Assembly (NCBI GenBank): GCA_019096065.1
Contig: JAGUCH010000001.1
Location: 558,001 to 622,000, forward strand
Reading direction: 5' to 3'
DNA: 64,000 bases
Source of the DNA: Paracyclopina nana
Lineage: Eukaryota; Arthropoda; Copepoda; Cyclopoida; Cyclopettidae
Shown here: in pieces, positions 1 through 11,529 of the stretch
How positions within the stretch are numbered: position 1 is the stretch's first letter
How the letters are laid out: every line of letters starts with the position of its first letter
Notes under the pieces: generated by a model
What the model saw: only the letters and a program-made list of their open reading frames with translations
What the model was told of the DNA's origin: nothing
The model's database searches: none
Position numbers and translations under genes: made by a program

Positions 1-281
1 AAACTGGGAGTTTTCAAGGTCTAGCTTTTTCATTATCATATTGACTTGCAAATCTTCAATCTGATATTAAATATCAATCCAATTTTGTTAAATTCAAATG
101 AGGCAAAAAAGGAATGGAAAATAATTGAACTTTAGAAAGCAAAACAGAGTCCTGATTTTTGTGAATGGAAAAATATCTTGTTGGGAGAGCATCTGCAATA
201 CAATGCAAAATGCAAGTCCTTCTGCATATGTTGCAAGAATTTTGCTGAATGCAGAAATCATTTCACTCTCATTGGTCAGTC

Positions 282-1664
282 ATGAAAGCCAATTCACATC
301 TAGAAAGCAGGCAAAATTTCATACTGAAAGGACTTACTATATTCCTTTTACTGGGTTTTCTTTGGTCAATGCTCTTGATTAAGACAGAATCACATACAAG
401 GCCTCCAATGGCACTAAGGTAAGTATAAAAGGTGATTCGGTTGGAATTCTTCGCTTACTTATTACCCAGCTTTCTTTATTTGTTAGCCGTGCAGACACAA
501 ATGTGAAACAACTTGAATCCACAAAAGTGACCAACCTAAATCTCCAATGCAAGCCAAAATCGGACATAGTCTTCCTCAAAACTCACAAATGTTCAAGCAG
601 CACAATTCAGAATATCCTAATGAGATTTGCGCAGAAAAGTGACCTAACTTTGGTACTGCCAAAGCAGCAATACTACTTACGTGAATTAACAACTGGTTTC
701 ACAATTAACTCAGTCACTGACACTCTGTGGTGGAAAGCCAAGTTAAAGCCGAACATTTTCTTGTTGCACGCTGTTTACAATGAAAGAGAATTCGAAAAGC
801 TCTTTGGAGATAAGTTACCATTCTACTTCAGTATCCTTAGGGATCCTGTTTCGCTATTCATTTCATTCTGGGACTATTACAACCTTTCACAATCCAAATT
901 GTTCAAAGGCTGGAGCGTGGAGCAATTTGCCTTTTCCCAAGAAAAGCCCAATGTCCAGAAGTTATTTGGAGGAGCCAGATTTAAGGATACACTTTTGGGT
1001 GATTTTGGCATGGACAATCGAGACCTTTCAAACATGACCAGAGTCCAAGAAAAGGTTGCCCAGGTGGAAGGCAAGTTTTCATTCATGATGTTTGTGGAGC
1101 GCTTTAGAGAGTCTGTGGTGCTGTTGAAGCACCACTTATGCTGGTCCTATGAAGACATGGCTAGTTTAAGGCTGAATGCTATAGACCCTGCCAAAAAGTC
1201 TTCAGTCTCAGCTGAGGCCAGAGAGCAGTTAAAACTATGGCTGAACAGCTCATACATCTTCTACAACCATTTCAAGGTACACAAATTTTAAAGAGTTGAA
1301 TTTTTTCTGTCAAAATATCATTTGCAAGGCCAAGTTTGAGAAGGAGATTGAGGACTTTGGAGCAGATCAGATGAAGGAGGAGCTTGCCAAACTTGATGCA
1401 GTGAATCAACAGGCAGAGGAGTCCTGCCAAGTTGAATTTGTGGATGGGAAGACCTTACCAGCAGGAGACAGGCCCTATGGGCATGGGGTTTTGGGCTATA
1501 AGATTCATGGAACTGATCCTCAGTGCCAATGGCTTGCCATACAAGAGCTGAAGTATGTTGATATCATGAGGAAGCATCAAGAGGCCAAAGCAGAGTCAAT
1601 CCTGGCTGAAGAAAGCTTGACACCTGAACATTTAGCAGAGCTCTCCAATCAAACCTCAGGTTAA
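282..1664 (+). CDS. Galactose 3-O-sulfotransferase-like enzyme (Gal3ST family), 3 exons
   Basis: Predicted Golgi type II membrane enzyme that would transfer sulfate from PAPS to the 3-hydroxyl of galactose on glycolipids or glycans. Exons 282-418, 487-1276 and 1329-1664 join in phase and encode 420 residues, the usual length for GAL3ST proteins (about 420-430). Exon 1 gives a short basic N-terminus and one hydrophobic anchor (ILKGLTIFLLLGFLWSMLLI). Exon 2 starts with the 5'-phosphosulfate-binding loop (FLKTHKCSSSTIQNIL) and later has the 3'-phosphate-binding segment (YFSILRDPVSLFISFWDYY). Donors are AAG/gtaagt and AAG/gtacac; introns are 68 and 52 bp. The start was chosen because it alone adds the anchor and reaches the 418 donor in phase. 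The C-terminal exon is Glu-rich and less conserved. The family call is strong; the exact acceptor sugar cannot be told. Confidence 0.85.
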
Positions 1665-2077
1665 AAAAAAAGTTCATGATTGGCATTTGATTGCATGTCA
1701 TACATTCATGAATGGGAAAAAATAGTAGTGGCAATGTGTTGCAGACAATTGCCATAACTCATAAATCTTTCAAATGACTTGTGCAAATTTATTGATTCCA
1801 CATTAAATTCGTTATGTAGACATTTTAAGTTGAGGCATTAGTAATAGCTGGAATTGACTGGTTTTTCATGAATCCATGAAGAAAAACTGTATAAATGAGT
1901 AATTCATCTTCTTTCAAATTATTGTATTATTTGCAAAAGGTTGACTCTGTGTTTAAGTGGATTTGTTGATATAGGAAGTACATTGATTTTCACTCTAGTT
2001 ATGTTCAGTTCTTTGTAATGAATATTCTCCTAATTAGTTACTATTAAAAACCATATATTGATTTTCACTAGTTCAAC

Positions 2078-2640
2078 ATGGGCTTTCGAAGTGTTCAATC
2101 AGCCTGGATTTTTTTGATTTTGTTGCGTTCTTCTTCAGAGCAAGAATTAGCTCCAAATGGAAACTTTTACTTCTTTGGTGGAAGAGGTTGTGGAACCAGC
2201 CAAGAAATTAGATATTTCAATGAAATGCCGAAAGACTCTTCTGATCTCAAATGTGCTTTTGTGGCAAGAACAAAATTTAACAAATCAGCTGACAAAGGTG
2301 ACGCTTCAAAATAAAAATTAACGAGCTTTTTCTATGATTATGATGTTTAGTAATCGGATGTGAACCTGCTCTTGTGGATTTTACAACATTCAACAATTAT
2401 CAAAGGGTGTTTAACGTGGAAAGCTTTGGAAAATGTCGATATTATTGCCAAAACCATGAGCATTGTGAATTCTTTGCTTGGGTCAATCCTGCAACTCATA
2501 CAAAATACCCAGGACTTAGATCTGATTGTTACCTAAAGTGGGATCTTATTGGACCCATGAAAATCGCAGAAGCTGTTGGAATCGACTCCAACTTCAGAGA
2601 TTGCAAAACTGTGCAAGAATTGCAAGACATGTTGCCTTAA
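2078..2640 (+). CDS. Small secreted Apple/PAN-domain protein, copy 1
   Basis: Two exons, 2078-2297 and 2351-2640, spliced in phase 1 (CAAAG/gtgacg; gtttag/taatcgg) give 169 residues. The N-terminus is a signal peptide ending near SSSEQ. Exon 2 holds one Apple/PAN-like module with six cysteines, including the core CRYYCQNHEHCEFFAW and a later CYLKW. Apple/PAN modules bind proteins or sugars outside the cell; no enzymatic residues are visible. Exon 1 has two further cysteines around GRGCGTSQEI. The gene is the first of a tandem trio (3310-3868 and 7557-8115) and is the most divergent at its splice junction. The biological ligand is unknown. Confidence 0.75.
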
Positions 2641-3309
2641 TTGCTCAAAACTGATCATTTCAATAGCCAGAAATATTTTCCTTCTTAAATACCAATGCTT
2701 CTCAATATCTTTGACATCACATGCTTATTTTGTCTCATGCTTAATCAAAATGTCTAAACAAAATAAACAAAAGTGATAAAATTATCAAGTAAGAAAATAT
2801 CAAAGTAGGATTGCTTTAGGTGGCAAAAATCTGCTAGGAGAGAAAATAATAAATTGATATTAGCAAGCAAAATGCAAGATATTTTGATCATTTTAAAATT
2901 TCATTAGAGGTTGGCAAAGCATTTTGACAATTTTTAATAAAACCTTGTATTATTTAATGGGTTTACTTTTTGCACCTAAGGTAAAATATTCCTTGTTTTC
3001 TAGATTTGACTCTATACCTCTTTACCCTTGCCATAATTGCTTTGATTGAAAACAGTCAACAATGCAATACCATTTACCCAGACTAAAAAGCTAAAATGGA
3101 CAATTGTATAGTATTTTACTTGAGCTAATGGATAACAGAGTTTGGAGAACGTTTGGCAGTTAAATGAATTTAAAAATGGCTCTTTGAGATAATAACAAAA
3201 AATGAATTTAGGTACTGAAGGTTTTTTTTTCTTTTAGTTCTGGCACTTATGAATATTCATAGGTTCCCACATGCTTCATATTATATGAATTGATTGCCAC
3301 AAGTTCAAC
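2641..3309. other. Intergenic AT-rich spacer
   Basis: No supported gene. The last ~240 bases are the 5' part of a duplicated block that recurs upstream of the third Apple/PAN copy. The shared motif GAATATTCATAGGTTCCCAC lies about 40-60 bases before each ATG and could be promoter-proximal. Confidence 0.5.
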
Positions 3310-3868
3310 ATGGGCTTTCGAAGTGTTCAAACAGCCTGGATTTTTTTGCTTTTGCTGTGCTCTTCTTCAGAGCAAGAATTGACTCCAAATGGAAACTTTT
3401 ACTTCTTTGGTGGAAGAGGTTGCGGAACCAGCCAAGAAATTAGATATTTCAGTGAAATGCCGAAAGATACATCCGATCTTAAATGTGCTTTTGTCTCAAG
3501 AACAAAATTTAACAAATCAGCAGACAAAGGTAAGGCTTAATTAAGAAAAAACATAAATTGCTTAATTCTCTTCATTTCTAGTAATTCGATGTGAGAATGG
3601 TTTTGTGGATTTTCCAAAATTCAGCAATTATCATTTAGAGTACAATGTGGAAAGCTTTGGAAAATGTCGACATCTTTGCCAAATCCATGAGCATTGTGAA
3701 TTCTTTGCTTGGGTCAATCCAGAAACTTTCACAATGGACCCAAAACATCACTCTGAATGTTATTTGAAGTGGAATCTTCAAGGGCAGCTAATAACTCCAG
3801 CAGCTGGAGTTGAAGCAAACTTCAGAGAATGCAAAACTGTACAAGAATTGCAAGAAATGTTGCCCTGA
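3310..3868 (+). CDS. Small secreted Apple/PAN-domain protein, copy 2
   Basis: Exons 3310-3529 and 3582-3868 (donor ACAAAG/gtaagg, acceptor tttctag/taattc) encode 168 residues. The layout matches copy 1: signal peptide (WIFLLLLCSSSEQ), a short GRGCGTSQEIRYF region, then an Apple/PAN module with CRHLCQIHEHCEFFAW, ECYLKW and a final cysteine in FRECKTVQELQEMLP. Exon 1 and the intron are almost identical to the third copy at 7557, and sequence upstream (about 3070-3309) is also shared with about 7335-7556. The duplicated unit is therefore larger than the gene. This copy has no visible defect. Confidence 0.75.
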
Positions 3869-5065
3869 TCATTAACCACAACAATTGTTTTTAAATCATG
3901 TATGCGCATGATTTTTGCTCAGCTTAGTTTGAACATTGCTTGAATAAATAGAATTTGACTGCAGCAATGAATGTCAATTATAGTTTCTGCAATAGACATT
4001 CATTTTCACTAGCATTCTAAAGGAAATACCACACTTTTTATTAGACATAATAAAAACCCTTGTACACAATGACATAAGGCGTGCTAAAAATTACCATCAA
4101 AAAGGGCCCAATGGGTAAAAGAATTTCACATCAAAAATTAGCCCAAACTGCTCTGTGGGGTAAAGCTGACAAAAAAAGGTTCAACATCAAATGCCAAAAT
4201 AAAAAACCTTGAGTTTGTTTATCTAGTTTCCAAAAATGTAAATACAGGATGCAGCTCAAAAACTGCTGAGATTAAGTAAAAAAATGGGCTGAATTGGCTT
4301 TGGGGCTGCTCAGTGCAGTGGTTAAAAATGCCGCTTTCACACTCATCCCAAAAAAGTCGCAAAATCGACGTAGGGCATCATTTTTCGGACTCCTACCCTT
4401 GGATCGACAACGGATCGTCCCTGGATTGACTACGACGAACCGGCCTTGCATCGACTATTACCACGGACAGTCCCCAGATCGACGAGACGGATCATCCTTG
4501 GATCGACTGTTAGAAATTGGTTAGACAAGAATAACGAACTGTCCTTGGATCGACAAGATGAAGTGTCCTTGGATCGACTATGAGAACATACAATCATTAT
4601 ATCGTCCAATAGATCGGACTCCTACTCTTGGATCGACAACGGATCGTCTGTGGATAGACTACGACGAACCGGACTTGGATCGACGAGAGGAATCGTCCTT
4701 GGATCGACAATCAGAAAACACAGTCCTCAGATAGACCAGAACTTACTGTAATTAGTTAGACTAGAAAAACGATCTGTACCAGGACAGACAAGACAAACCG
4801 TCCTAGGACCGACTACGAGAACGCACAGTCCTTGGATCGACAAAACAAATCGTACTTAGATCAACAAAGTGTCTTTCTAGAATGTTTTGGAATGTATAAA
4901 AACATTTTTTTTTATATATTTCTTGTAATACCAGGTTAGCTCTAGTGTATCCAGGGACTGTTTGTTATAACAGTATATCCAAGTCGATCGAAGTACGGTC
5001 GTCCAACAAATCGTCCTTGGCTAGACGAAAGACGGGTAGTACTTGCATCAACAGGCCGAATCAGC

Positions 5066-5220
5066 AGCCCGGTTCCAACAACAAAATAAGTATAGTATAA
5101 GTGCGATTAACCAGTATAGTATGGTACAGCTGAGCGCGCGAGCTAGCAGGCACCATACTATACTTATAAGTATAAGTAAGGTGTCCATACTATACTGATT
5201 TTCATTGTTGGAACCGGGCT
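5066..5220. mobile_element. Miniature inverted-repeat element nested in the left foldback arm
   Basis: Perfect 16-bp terminal inverted repeats (AGCCCGGTTCCAACAA at the left, its complement at the right) flank a 155-bp AT-rich palindromic core rich in TATAGTAT. The trinucleotide AGC occurs directly on both sides (5063-5065 and 5221-5223), consistent with a 3-bp target duplication. Non-coding. Confidence 0.8.
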
Positions 5221-5693
5221 AGCCTTGGATTGACTGGTAAAACATACTGTACTTGCATCGACAGGTCATGTGACTTGAGGCCTCATTTTTGTGTAAAATT
5301 TTCAAATACAAGGAGTATAATAAGGAGTAGGGAAACCTTAGATATGCAGGGCATTAAAACGCATCATATTTTATTTTTAGAAATCTCTGAGAATTTGCTT
5401 TGATGCCTTTTTGATTAAAGTACATTGATTAATACAAGTAATCCACAGGTACGTTGATCAAAGTACTCAGGTAAAAATGTTACCGAAAAACCCAATATCA
5501 ACAGAAAGCCAGTAGACTATAAAATAGATGACAAATTATACCTTAAGGAAAACCTTCGCAGAATTCTCAATAACCAACCTCAAAGTTTTGGGAAAGTCTT
5601 ATGTGGTAAAACTTTGGACCCCTCTCACAGCCATATGAAGCAACTTTTATCTACCCATTTTTTGGACATTGTTAGGCCCCTAATGCCCTGTTC

Positions 5694-6090
5694 ATGTATT
5701 AAGAATGCCTCAAGGTATGGAAAAAATTGTCATAAGGAAAAGTGAATCTGTAGCTGACTGCCGCTCTACAAGTTCAGCTTGGGGCCGAGCAGCGTTTTTA
5801 ATGGCAATTTTTGCTATTTTGTCTCATGGTTTTCAGCATATTTCAACGCAAGCTATCATTCATCATGTTTCTTTCATAAAAGATGAAATTTTACCTTTGG
5901 TTTTGCTCAAAAGGACTCAAATGTGGAGCACTTAATAGCCAAAATTAGATTTGTTTGCTTTCAAGTTGGTTTAAAGTCGATCTGATTTTTTAGTGTCAGC
6001 TGGCGCTTGTCATAAGACAATTGTTCTCCTTTCCTTGAGGTGTTTTTCGTGCATTTTCCTAAGGAGTTTGGGGCGTACATGAACAGGACA
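5694..6090. mobile_element. Miniature element, TGCCCTGTTCATGTA termini
   Basis: The left end TGCCCTGTTCATGTA and the right end TACATGAACAGGACA are near-perfect inverted repeats 397 bp apart, with TAA on both sides as a likely target duplication. A second member with the same ends lies at 41532-42056. A 3-bp TAA duplication would suit a PIF/Harbinger-type non-autonomous element, but this is inference. It forms the core of the 4.3-7.15 kb foldback element. Confidence 0.7.
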
Positions 6091-6352
6091 TAAGGGTGTC
6101 TTTGCAAATGGGATTAAAGTTGTCATCTTGCATGCCCACTGTGCTCCAAGGGGCAAAATGCGAATTTTAGGGGTTAATTTTGGAGCAAAATTGAGGGAAC
6201 TTCCCCCGGATGAATTTTGTTCATTTTTTGCACAGAGTCAGTCAAAGATGAGTACTTTCAAATAAAAAAATAAAAAAAACTGTCCATGATTGTTTGGAGC
6301 CAGATATTGTCCGTCACAACATATTATAATTATAATAAAATTTCATTTTTAG

Positions 6353-6497
6353 GGCTCATTATCTTCCGCGTCTTTGATCGTAGCATGGTTGCGGTTGTTA
6401 TCGGTTCTTATTTACTGACGAGGTTGCAATGTCAATAAATAAGAAGCGATAACAACCGTAACCAAGCCACGATCAAAGACGCGGAAGATAATGAGCC
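6353..6497. mobile_element. 145-bp near-perfect palindromic miniature element
   Basis: Terminal inverted repeats start GGCTCATTATCTTCCGCGTC and pair over most of the length, leaving a ~25-base centre. TAG flanks both ends (6350-6352 and 6498-6500), which fits a 3-bp target duplication. It has no coding capacity. Transcribed, it would form a long hairpin. Confidence 0.8.
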
Positions 6498-6647
6498 TAG
6501 GTTATGAATCTGAAGTCTGTAAAACAGAAAGTTATTGAAAATTCTGCGAAGGTTTTCCTTAACATGTCGATTATAAAACAGACCCTTTTGTAGTCAAAGT
6601 ACTGGCACCCAAGGAGAAATATGGCTTATTCCTTCAGTATATTCTGC

Positions 6648-6871
6648 CAGTCTGTCGATCCAAGGACAGTCTGTTCTGCCAGTCTGTCGATCTAAGGACA
6701 GTCTGTTCTGCCAGTCTGTCGATCCAAGGACAGTCTGTTCTGCCAGTCTGTCGATCAAAGGACAGTCTGTTCTGCCACTATGTCGATCCAAGGACAGTAT
6801 GTTCTGCCACTCTGTCGATCCAAGGACAGTCTGTTCTGCCAGTCTGTCGATCCAAGGACAGTCTGTTTTAG
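6648..6871. repeat. 32-bp tandem repeat, about 7 units
   Basis: Right arm of the foldback element. Regular 32-bp units share the core GTCGATCCAAGGACAGT with one or two changes each. Units are far more uniform than in the left arm, suggesting recent local expansion. Looser copies of the core run on to about 7140. Confidence 0.9.
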
Positions 6872-7556
6872 TCGATACAGGGAGAGTTTGTTGCTGCATT
6901 GTACAGTACGTTCTAGCTGTCGATCCAAGTACGATCTAGTCGACCCACATCCTGCTAATTCATAGTAGTCGATCCAAGGACTATCAATTTCATTGATCTA
7001 ATGACTTTTTGTCTTCATAGTCGATCCAAGGACGATCCGTCTTGTCGATCCAGGGACTATTAGTTCTGTCTGTCTATCCAAGGACGATCCGTTGCAATCC
7101 ATATAAGGATAGTATGTCCTAGTTGATCCAAGTACGGCTGCCCAATCTGAGTTAGCATAGATTTGGACTTGTTTAATATTGACCACAGTTGTAACTTCAC
7201 TTTTTTTTGGTCTGTGTAATGATCATATCCGCATTAACTATCAACAGTTCATAAATGCTTCATATTTTCCAATATTTTGTAAGAAGAAGGTGAACAGAGC
7301 CAAGATGATAATTGCTTAATTTAAAAAAAGTTAACTAAGGAATACCATTTTGCAATTGTATAGTGTTTTACTTGAGCTAATGGATAAATGAGTCAAGAGA
7401 AATTTTGGCAGTTACCTGAATTTAAAAGTCTCCTTGATATTAATAAAATAATGAGCTGAAAGTTTTTAAGGTTTTTTCTTTTATTTCTTGCACTCATGAA
7501 TATTCATAGGTTCCCACCAACTACATATTATATGAATTGATTGCCACAAGTTCAAC

Positions 7557-8115
7557 ATGGGCTTTCGAAGTGTTCAAACAGCCTGGATTTTTTTGCTTTT
7601 GCTGTGCTCTTCTTCAGAGCAAGAATTGACTCCAAATGGAAACTTTTACTTCTTTGGTGGAAGAGGTTGCGGAACCAGCCAAGAAATTAGATATTTCAGT
7701 GAAATGCCGAAAGATACATCCGATCTTAAATGTGCTTTTGTCTCAAGAACAAAATTTAACAAATCAGCTGACAAAGGTAAGGCTTAATTTAAAAAAAACA
7801 TAAATTGCTTGATTCTCTTCATTTCTAGTGATTCGATGTGAGAATGGTTTTGTGGATTACCCATTAGTTGGCAATTATTCAACAGTGTATGGCACGGAAA
7901 GCTTTGGAAAATGTCGACATCTTTGCCAAAACCATGAGCATTGTGTATTCTTTGCTTGGGTCAATCCAGAAACTTTCACACAGAGCTTAGCGAGACACTC
8001 AGAAAGTTATTTGTAGTGGAATCCTAAAGGGCAGACATTAACTCAAGCAACTGGATTTGAAGCAAACTTCAGGGAATGCAAAACCAAACAAGAAATGCAA
8101 GACTTGTTGCCCTGA
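7557..8115 (+). pseudogene. Apple/PAN-domain gene copy 3, broken by a stop codon
   Basis: Exons 7557-7776 and 7829-8115 mirror copy 2. The frame is open except for TAG at 8014-8016, where copies 1 and 2 have AAG (Lys) in the conserved YLKW motif. The cysteine just before (SECYL in copy 2) is also changed to serine (SESYL). The original stop TGA at 8113-8115 is still in frame, so the stop is the only disabling change visible. The resulting product would lose the last Apple cysteines. Either a recent pseudogene or a truncated allele. Confidence 0.8.
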
Positions 8116-8751
8116 CTGCATCAAAATGATGGCACTATTTAATCACAACAATTGATCTGATATTATCTATGCACACTTGAATAATTTGCGCTTTGCTTTA
8201 TTTGAACATTGAATAAATTGAATTTGGCTGTTCAAAAAATTCAGCGCCCTCATGCGGCAATTTAAAGCATATAACGAAACTTCGGTATCATTTTATAATG
8301 CAAGTCACTCTATAATTCTGGCCTTCTATAATGTGACCATATTTTAAGCCATATTTTGCCTGTAAATCAAATTTTTATGTAAATGTCAGGCTGGCTTTTA
8401 GGCAAGCCAATGCATCAATCAAAGGTGTTCCCAGAATGGCGTTACTCACAAAAAGTGGCTAAATAATCTAAAAAGTTGGCTCTTTTCGGCCTGATTGTAA
8501 AAAACAGTGAAAATCGCCGATTCGCTTCCCTTTAAGCCAACTTATATGCATTTTTCTGTGCATCAAGTTTAAGTGTAAAAATAAACTGAAATACGGGCTA
8601 AAATTAGCCAAAATTCTATTTTTCACACTGTTTCTCAGCTTAATATTGGTCATAACATAAAACTGTATTAAAGCTTTGGTCCGCTTAAAAAATTGAGTGA
8701 CTTTTTAATTGTTTTAAGATAATTTTCAAAAGTGTCTTCCGGATTTGAGGT
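8116..8751. other. Intergenic; left flank of retroelement insertion
   Basis: No gene supported. It ends with AGGT (8748-8751), which is repeated at 17985-17988 and is the target-site duplication of the LTR element. Confidence 0.5.
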
Positions 8752-8996
8752 TGTAGTAGGTCGAGATATACTACTGTGACTTATCCAGCCACTACTCGTA
8801 TCTAGGCTACGTCAAGCGGGGACGGGCCTGGAGGCTAGCAGAGGTCAGTCTTGGGGCCGCAGACAACACGTGTCAATGCGGTGAATTGATTTCCTTTTCT
8901 GATGATCACACTATACTACTCGTTATACTACCGCGCGCCCGAGGCGAGCGCGCGCAGCGAGCGGTCGACCCGTAGGCCGACACGCTCCCTGCTACA
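8752..8996 (-). repeat. 3' LTR of copy A
   Basis: 245 bp, matching 17740-17984 except for two positions that I can see (in GAATTGATTTCCTTTTCTG versus GAATTTATTTCCTTTACTG). On the minus strand the purine tract GCGTGGGGTGA lies just before it (8997-9007) as the probable plus-strand primer site. The inverted GCGCGCCCGAGGCGAGCGCG and nearby GC blocks could fold in the R region. Confidence 0.93.
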
Positions 8997-9014
8997 TCAC
9001 CCCACGCTAGAAGG

Positions 9015-11389
9015 TTACTGTGTCCTCGCAGTGACGGGTTGAGTCAGGTCTAGCAGGGAGCCTCGAGGGGGACCCTCCATGGCGGGAGCGCTGGGCTGGG
9101 TCCCATTCGCGTCAACCACGCGTGCCTGGGGAAGTGTCTGCTGCAGGACCCCGTATAGATCCGTGTATTGCTGATGAATCGTACGGATCTGGGCCTGGAG
9201 GTCCTGATATGCTTGGGTCTCCTTGTCGGGCCGCGTCCACCGGCGGAGAGCCTTGAGGGGCGATGTCGACTTGTCCGGGGCATCCAAAGGGTCTTTCTCT
9301 CCCGTTTCCGAACCATCTTGCACGGTGAAGTCGCTGAGCTCGGTGGCCGCTCGTTCTCGGTGGTCTCGCTTCCAGCGGGGTCGGCGCCGGAAATCCGGGT
9401 GGCCATCATCCTCATCGTCGTCGCCAGGGAACAAGGGTCCGTCGTTACCCAGGTTGGCTACCATGCGCCAGGGGAGTTCGACAGCCATGAAGGCAGTGTG
9501 CCACAGGCCATACATCAACCACCACCCAAGCCCCCGGCGGCGATACAGGATAATCATACGGATGATAGAGCCTAGGATGATCTTGATGAGGCCCAGGATC
9601 ACCAAACCTCCGGTCATGTAGCTCCAGTATTTCCCCACGGTCGAAAAGAAAGGGATGAGGGCGTTGCCCACCTGGTCAACCATCATGTCGATGTCGTCCT
9701 CGGACCAGAGGGTGGTGGCCCCCGATCCGCGTGCGAAGCTGTTCCTCAGGACGTTGGACGTCAGAGTGGTGACCACGGCCTCGCGCGCGTGGTACAGCTG
9801 CAGGTAGAGGGCGTGCTCGGCCTGCTGCTGGGCGGAGTAGATACCCCCTCCTAGGCCCCGACCAATCTCGTAGGGGCGTCCATGTTGTCGATCGGAGGTG
9901 GGGTCCAATTGCGATGGCGGCGTGCAGGAGTGGATGCTAGGAGTAGCGCACATCCAGTGTCCCTGGATCCTCCACTTCACAGGCGTGATGGCGTCGCAGG
10001 GTATGATGCTGGGCCGGTCCACCAAGATGAAAGAGAGGGGATCCGCGAACCGGGAGTGGTTCCCGACCAACACGGGGATCTCCTGCGTGCAGTTAGGGAA
10101 GGCACGCGTCATGGCCTGCATCGGGTAGCAGCTGGTGATGTAGGCAACCGCCCCAGCCCGGGTGACCAAATGGCCGGGCCCGTGGGAGTCGAGCGTGGCG
10201 TAGGAGGACCCACCGCTGGCCATGTCCTGCAGCTTGGTGTGCAGGATGCTCCGCTCATTCTTGCAGATGAGGTCCTGCAGGAATTTGAACCGGTCGTCGA
10301 GATGCAGGGCGTGCTCGGCGTGCAGGAAAGCCAGTTGGGTCTGCACGTGAGCGTGGTGGACCTCTTCCGTCAGGTGGGTGGACGCGGCGATGGGAGCTTC
10401 GCCCGGGCGGAGAAGGACGACTGCAAAGTCCTCAGCTGAGTCCGGAAGACCCGCCGCTGGCAGGTCGACTGGACCCCCTTAAGGACGAATCCTGCGTACC
10501 TGGATTCCTCCTCGCGGGCAATCAGGAGCAGATCCCCCACCTGACCTAACATGGTGGAGTTCTGGTGCGGGTATAGTGAAGCTGGCCCTTGATAGACCTC
10601 AGAGGTCTCTTCCATGCAGGTGGTGTCATGAGCTTCCCATACCATGGTGCCTTCGAGCGTGTCGTGGACGATCTTGTCCCGGTAATTGGCCACGATGTGA
10701 TTATCGAACACCACTCGTCCAGAGCTGGTGTGTAGTTTTCCATAGACAGCGGTGACAAGGGCGTCGATCCGGGTCTGCTCGTAAGAGCGGTGATACATGA
10801 CACCGTTGTGGCTGAATGACATGGTCCTGCATCGGTGGTCTCCGTCAAGGCCTCCTCGAGAGAAGTAAGCCAGGTTGGCGGGCACGTTGAGGGTCACATT
10901 CACCCGTTGGCCCTCGACGATCAGGTAGCCCCGTTCCACCGCCTTGCGGCAGGCCTGGGGCGACACGGTATAGGGCTGGTGGTAAGCAACGATCTGAGTC
11001 CCGTAGCTGACGCTGTCGAATCCGCATCTGGTCACTTCGCGGGTCAGGGTCACGTGGCAACGGTGGGCGGCGACGGGTTTGGTCGTCGCAGTCTGCAGCA
11101 CCTGCGCGGTGATGTTGACAGCCGATTCATAGGTGGTGCCGATATCATCGCATTCGTCCGGGTCATTCAAGTCGACGCTCTCGTGGGTTGATTTTGGTGA
11201 CTCGCAGTCGAACACCGTGAAGGTGGCAGCCGGGTCTTCAGGTGGTCCGTCTCCTCCTTCCTGTAGAGCAGGTTGAGGCCGGGGTTGTGCGCTCGGCACC
11301 TCGAGTAGTAGAGTGAACGTCATCAGTATTGTGAAGTACATTGCTTCTGGAAAAGAGAGTAAAGGAAACGTGTTGACATGCTGCCTCAT
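9015..11389 (-). pseudogene. env: Envelope glycoprotein gene (env) of copy A, one frame change
   Basis: ATG at 11389 opens a signal-peptide-like start (MYFTILMTFTLLLE slightly downstream), followed by a Cys-rich ectodomain. The first frame runs to about 10436 and then continues in another frame to the stop at 9015-9017. Comparison with copy B suggests loss of one base near 10436. The C-terminal half has a long hydrophobic segment (GGLVILGLIKIILGSII), then a juxtamembrane YRRRGLGWW motif and a long Arg/Asp-rich cytoplasmic tail with a repeated-acid block. The pattern of cysteines and the post-membrane motif recall glycoproteins of chuviruses (negative-strand arthropod viruses), known to have been captured by retrotransposons; that assignment is from memory and unverified. 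As it stands no full-length protein could be made. Confidence 0.7.
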
Positions 11390-11529
11390 TATTGTACACC
11401 TGCCGGTTTGTGCTGCTATTATTTCTTTATTAATTGCGCTTTCTTTCAAGCCGCAGAATTTTCAAAGTATACTTAGGGGGGCCCCCAAAATTTTGCGGCC
11501 GTCTTTTCGTTGTGCTGCTCATTCTTTTA

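Larger units (their letters stand above)
4290..7150. mobile_element. Long foldback element with inverted tandem-repeat arms
   Basis: The left arm (about 4330-5275) is a degenerate array built on CCTTGGATCGAC on the plus strand. The right arm (about 6640-7140) is the reverse complement, built on GTCGATCCAAGGA. A nearer inverted pair, AAGGAAAACCTTCGCAGAAT (5549-5568) and its complement (about 6541-6560), flanks a ~1 kb core. There is no coding capacity beyond short chance frames. The element lies between two copies of the Apple/PAN duplication. The exact ends and superfamily are not determined. Confidence 0.7.

Noticed and set aside
125-382. 85-codon frame at the left edge
   Set aside because: It overlaps sulfotransferase exon 1 in another frame, which has a membrane anchor and an in-phase donor.
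8752-8996. GC-rich inverted blocks as a host CpG island promoter
   Set aside because: The sequence is an LTR, repeated at 17740-17984 with a target duplication.
9168-9621. Plus-strand open frames across the retroelement env region
   Set aside because: They are antisense shadows of the GC-rich env gene; no start context or domain, and similar shadows occur all through both elements.
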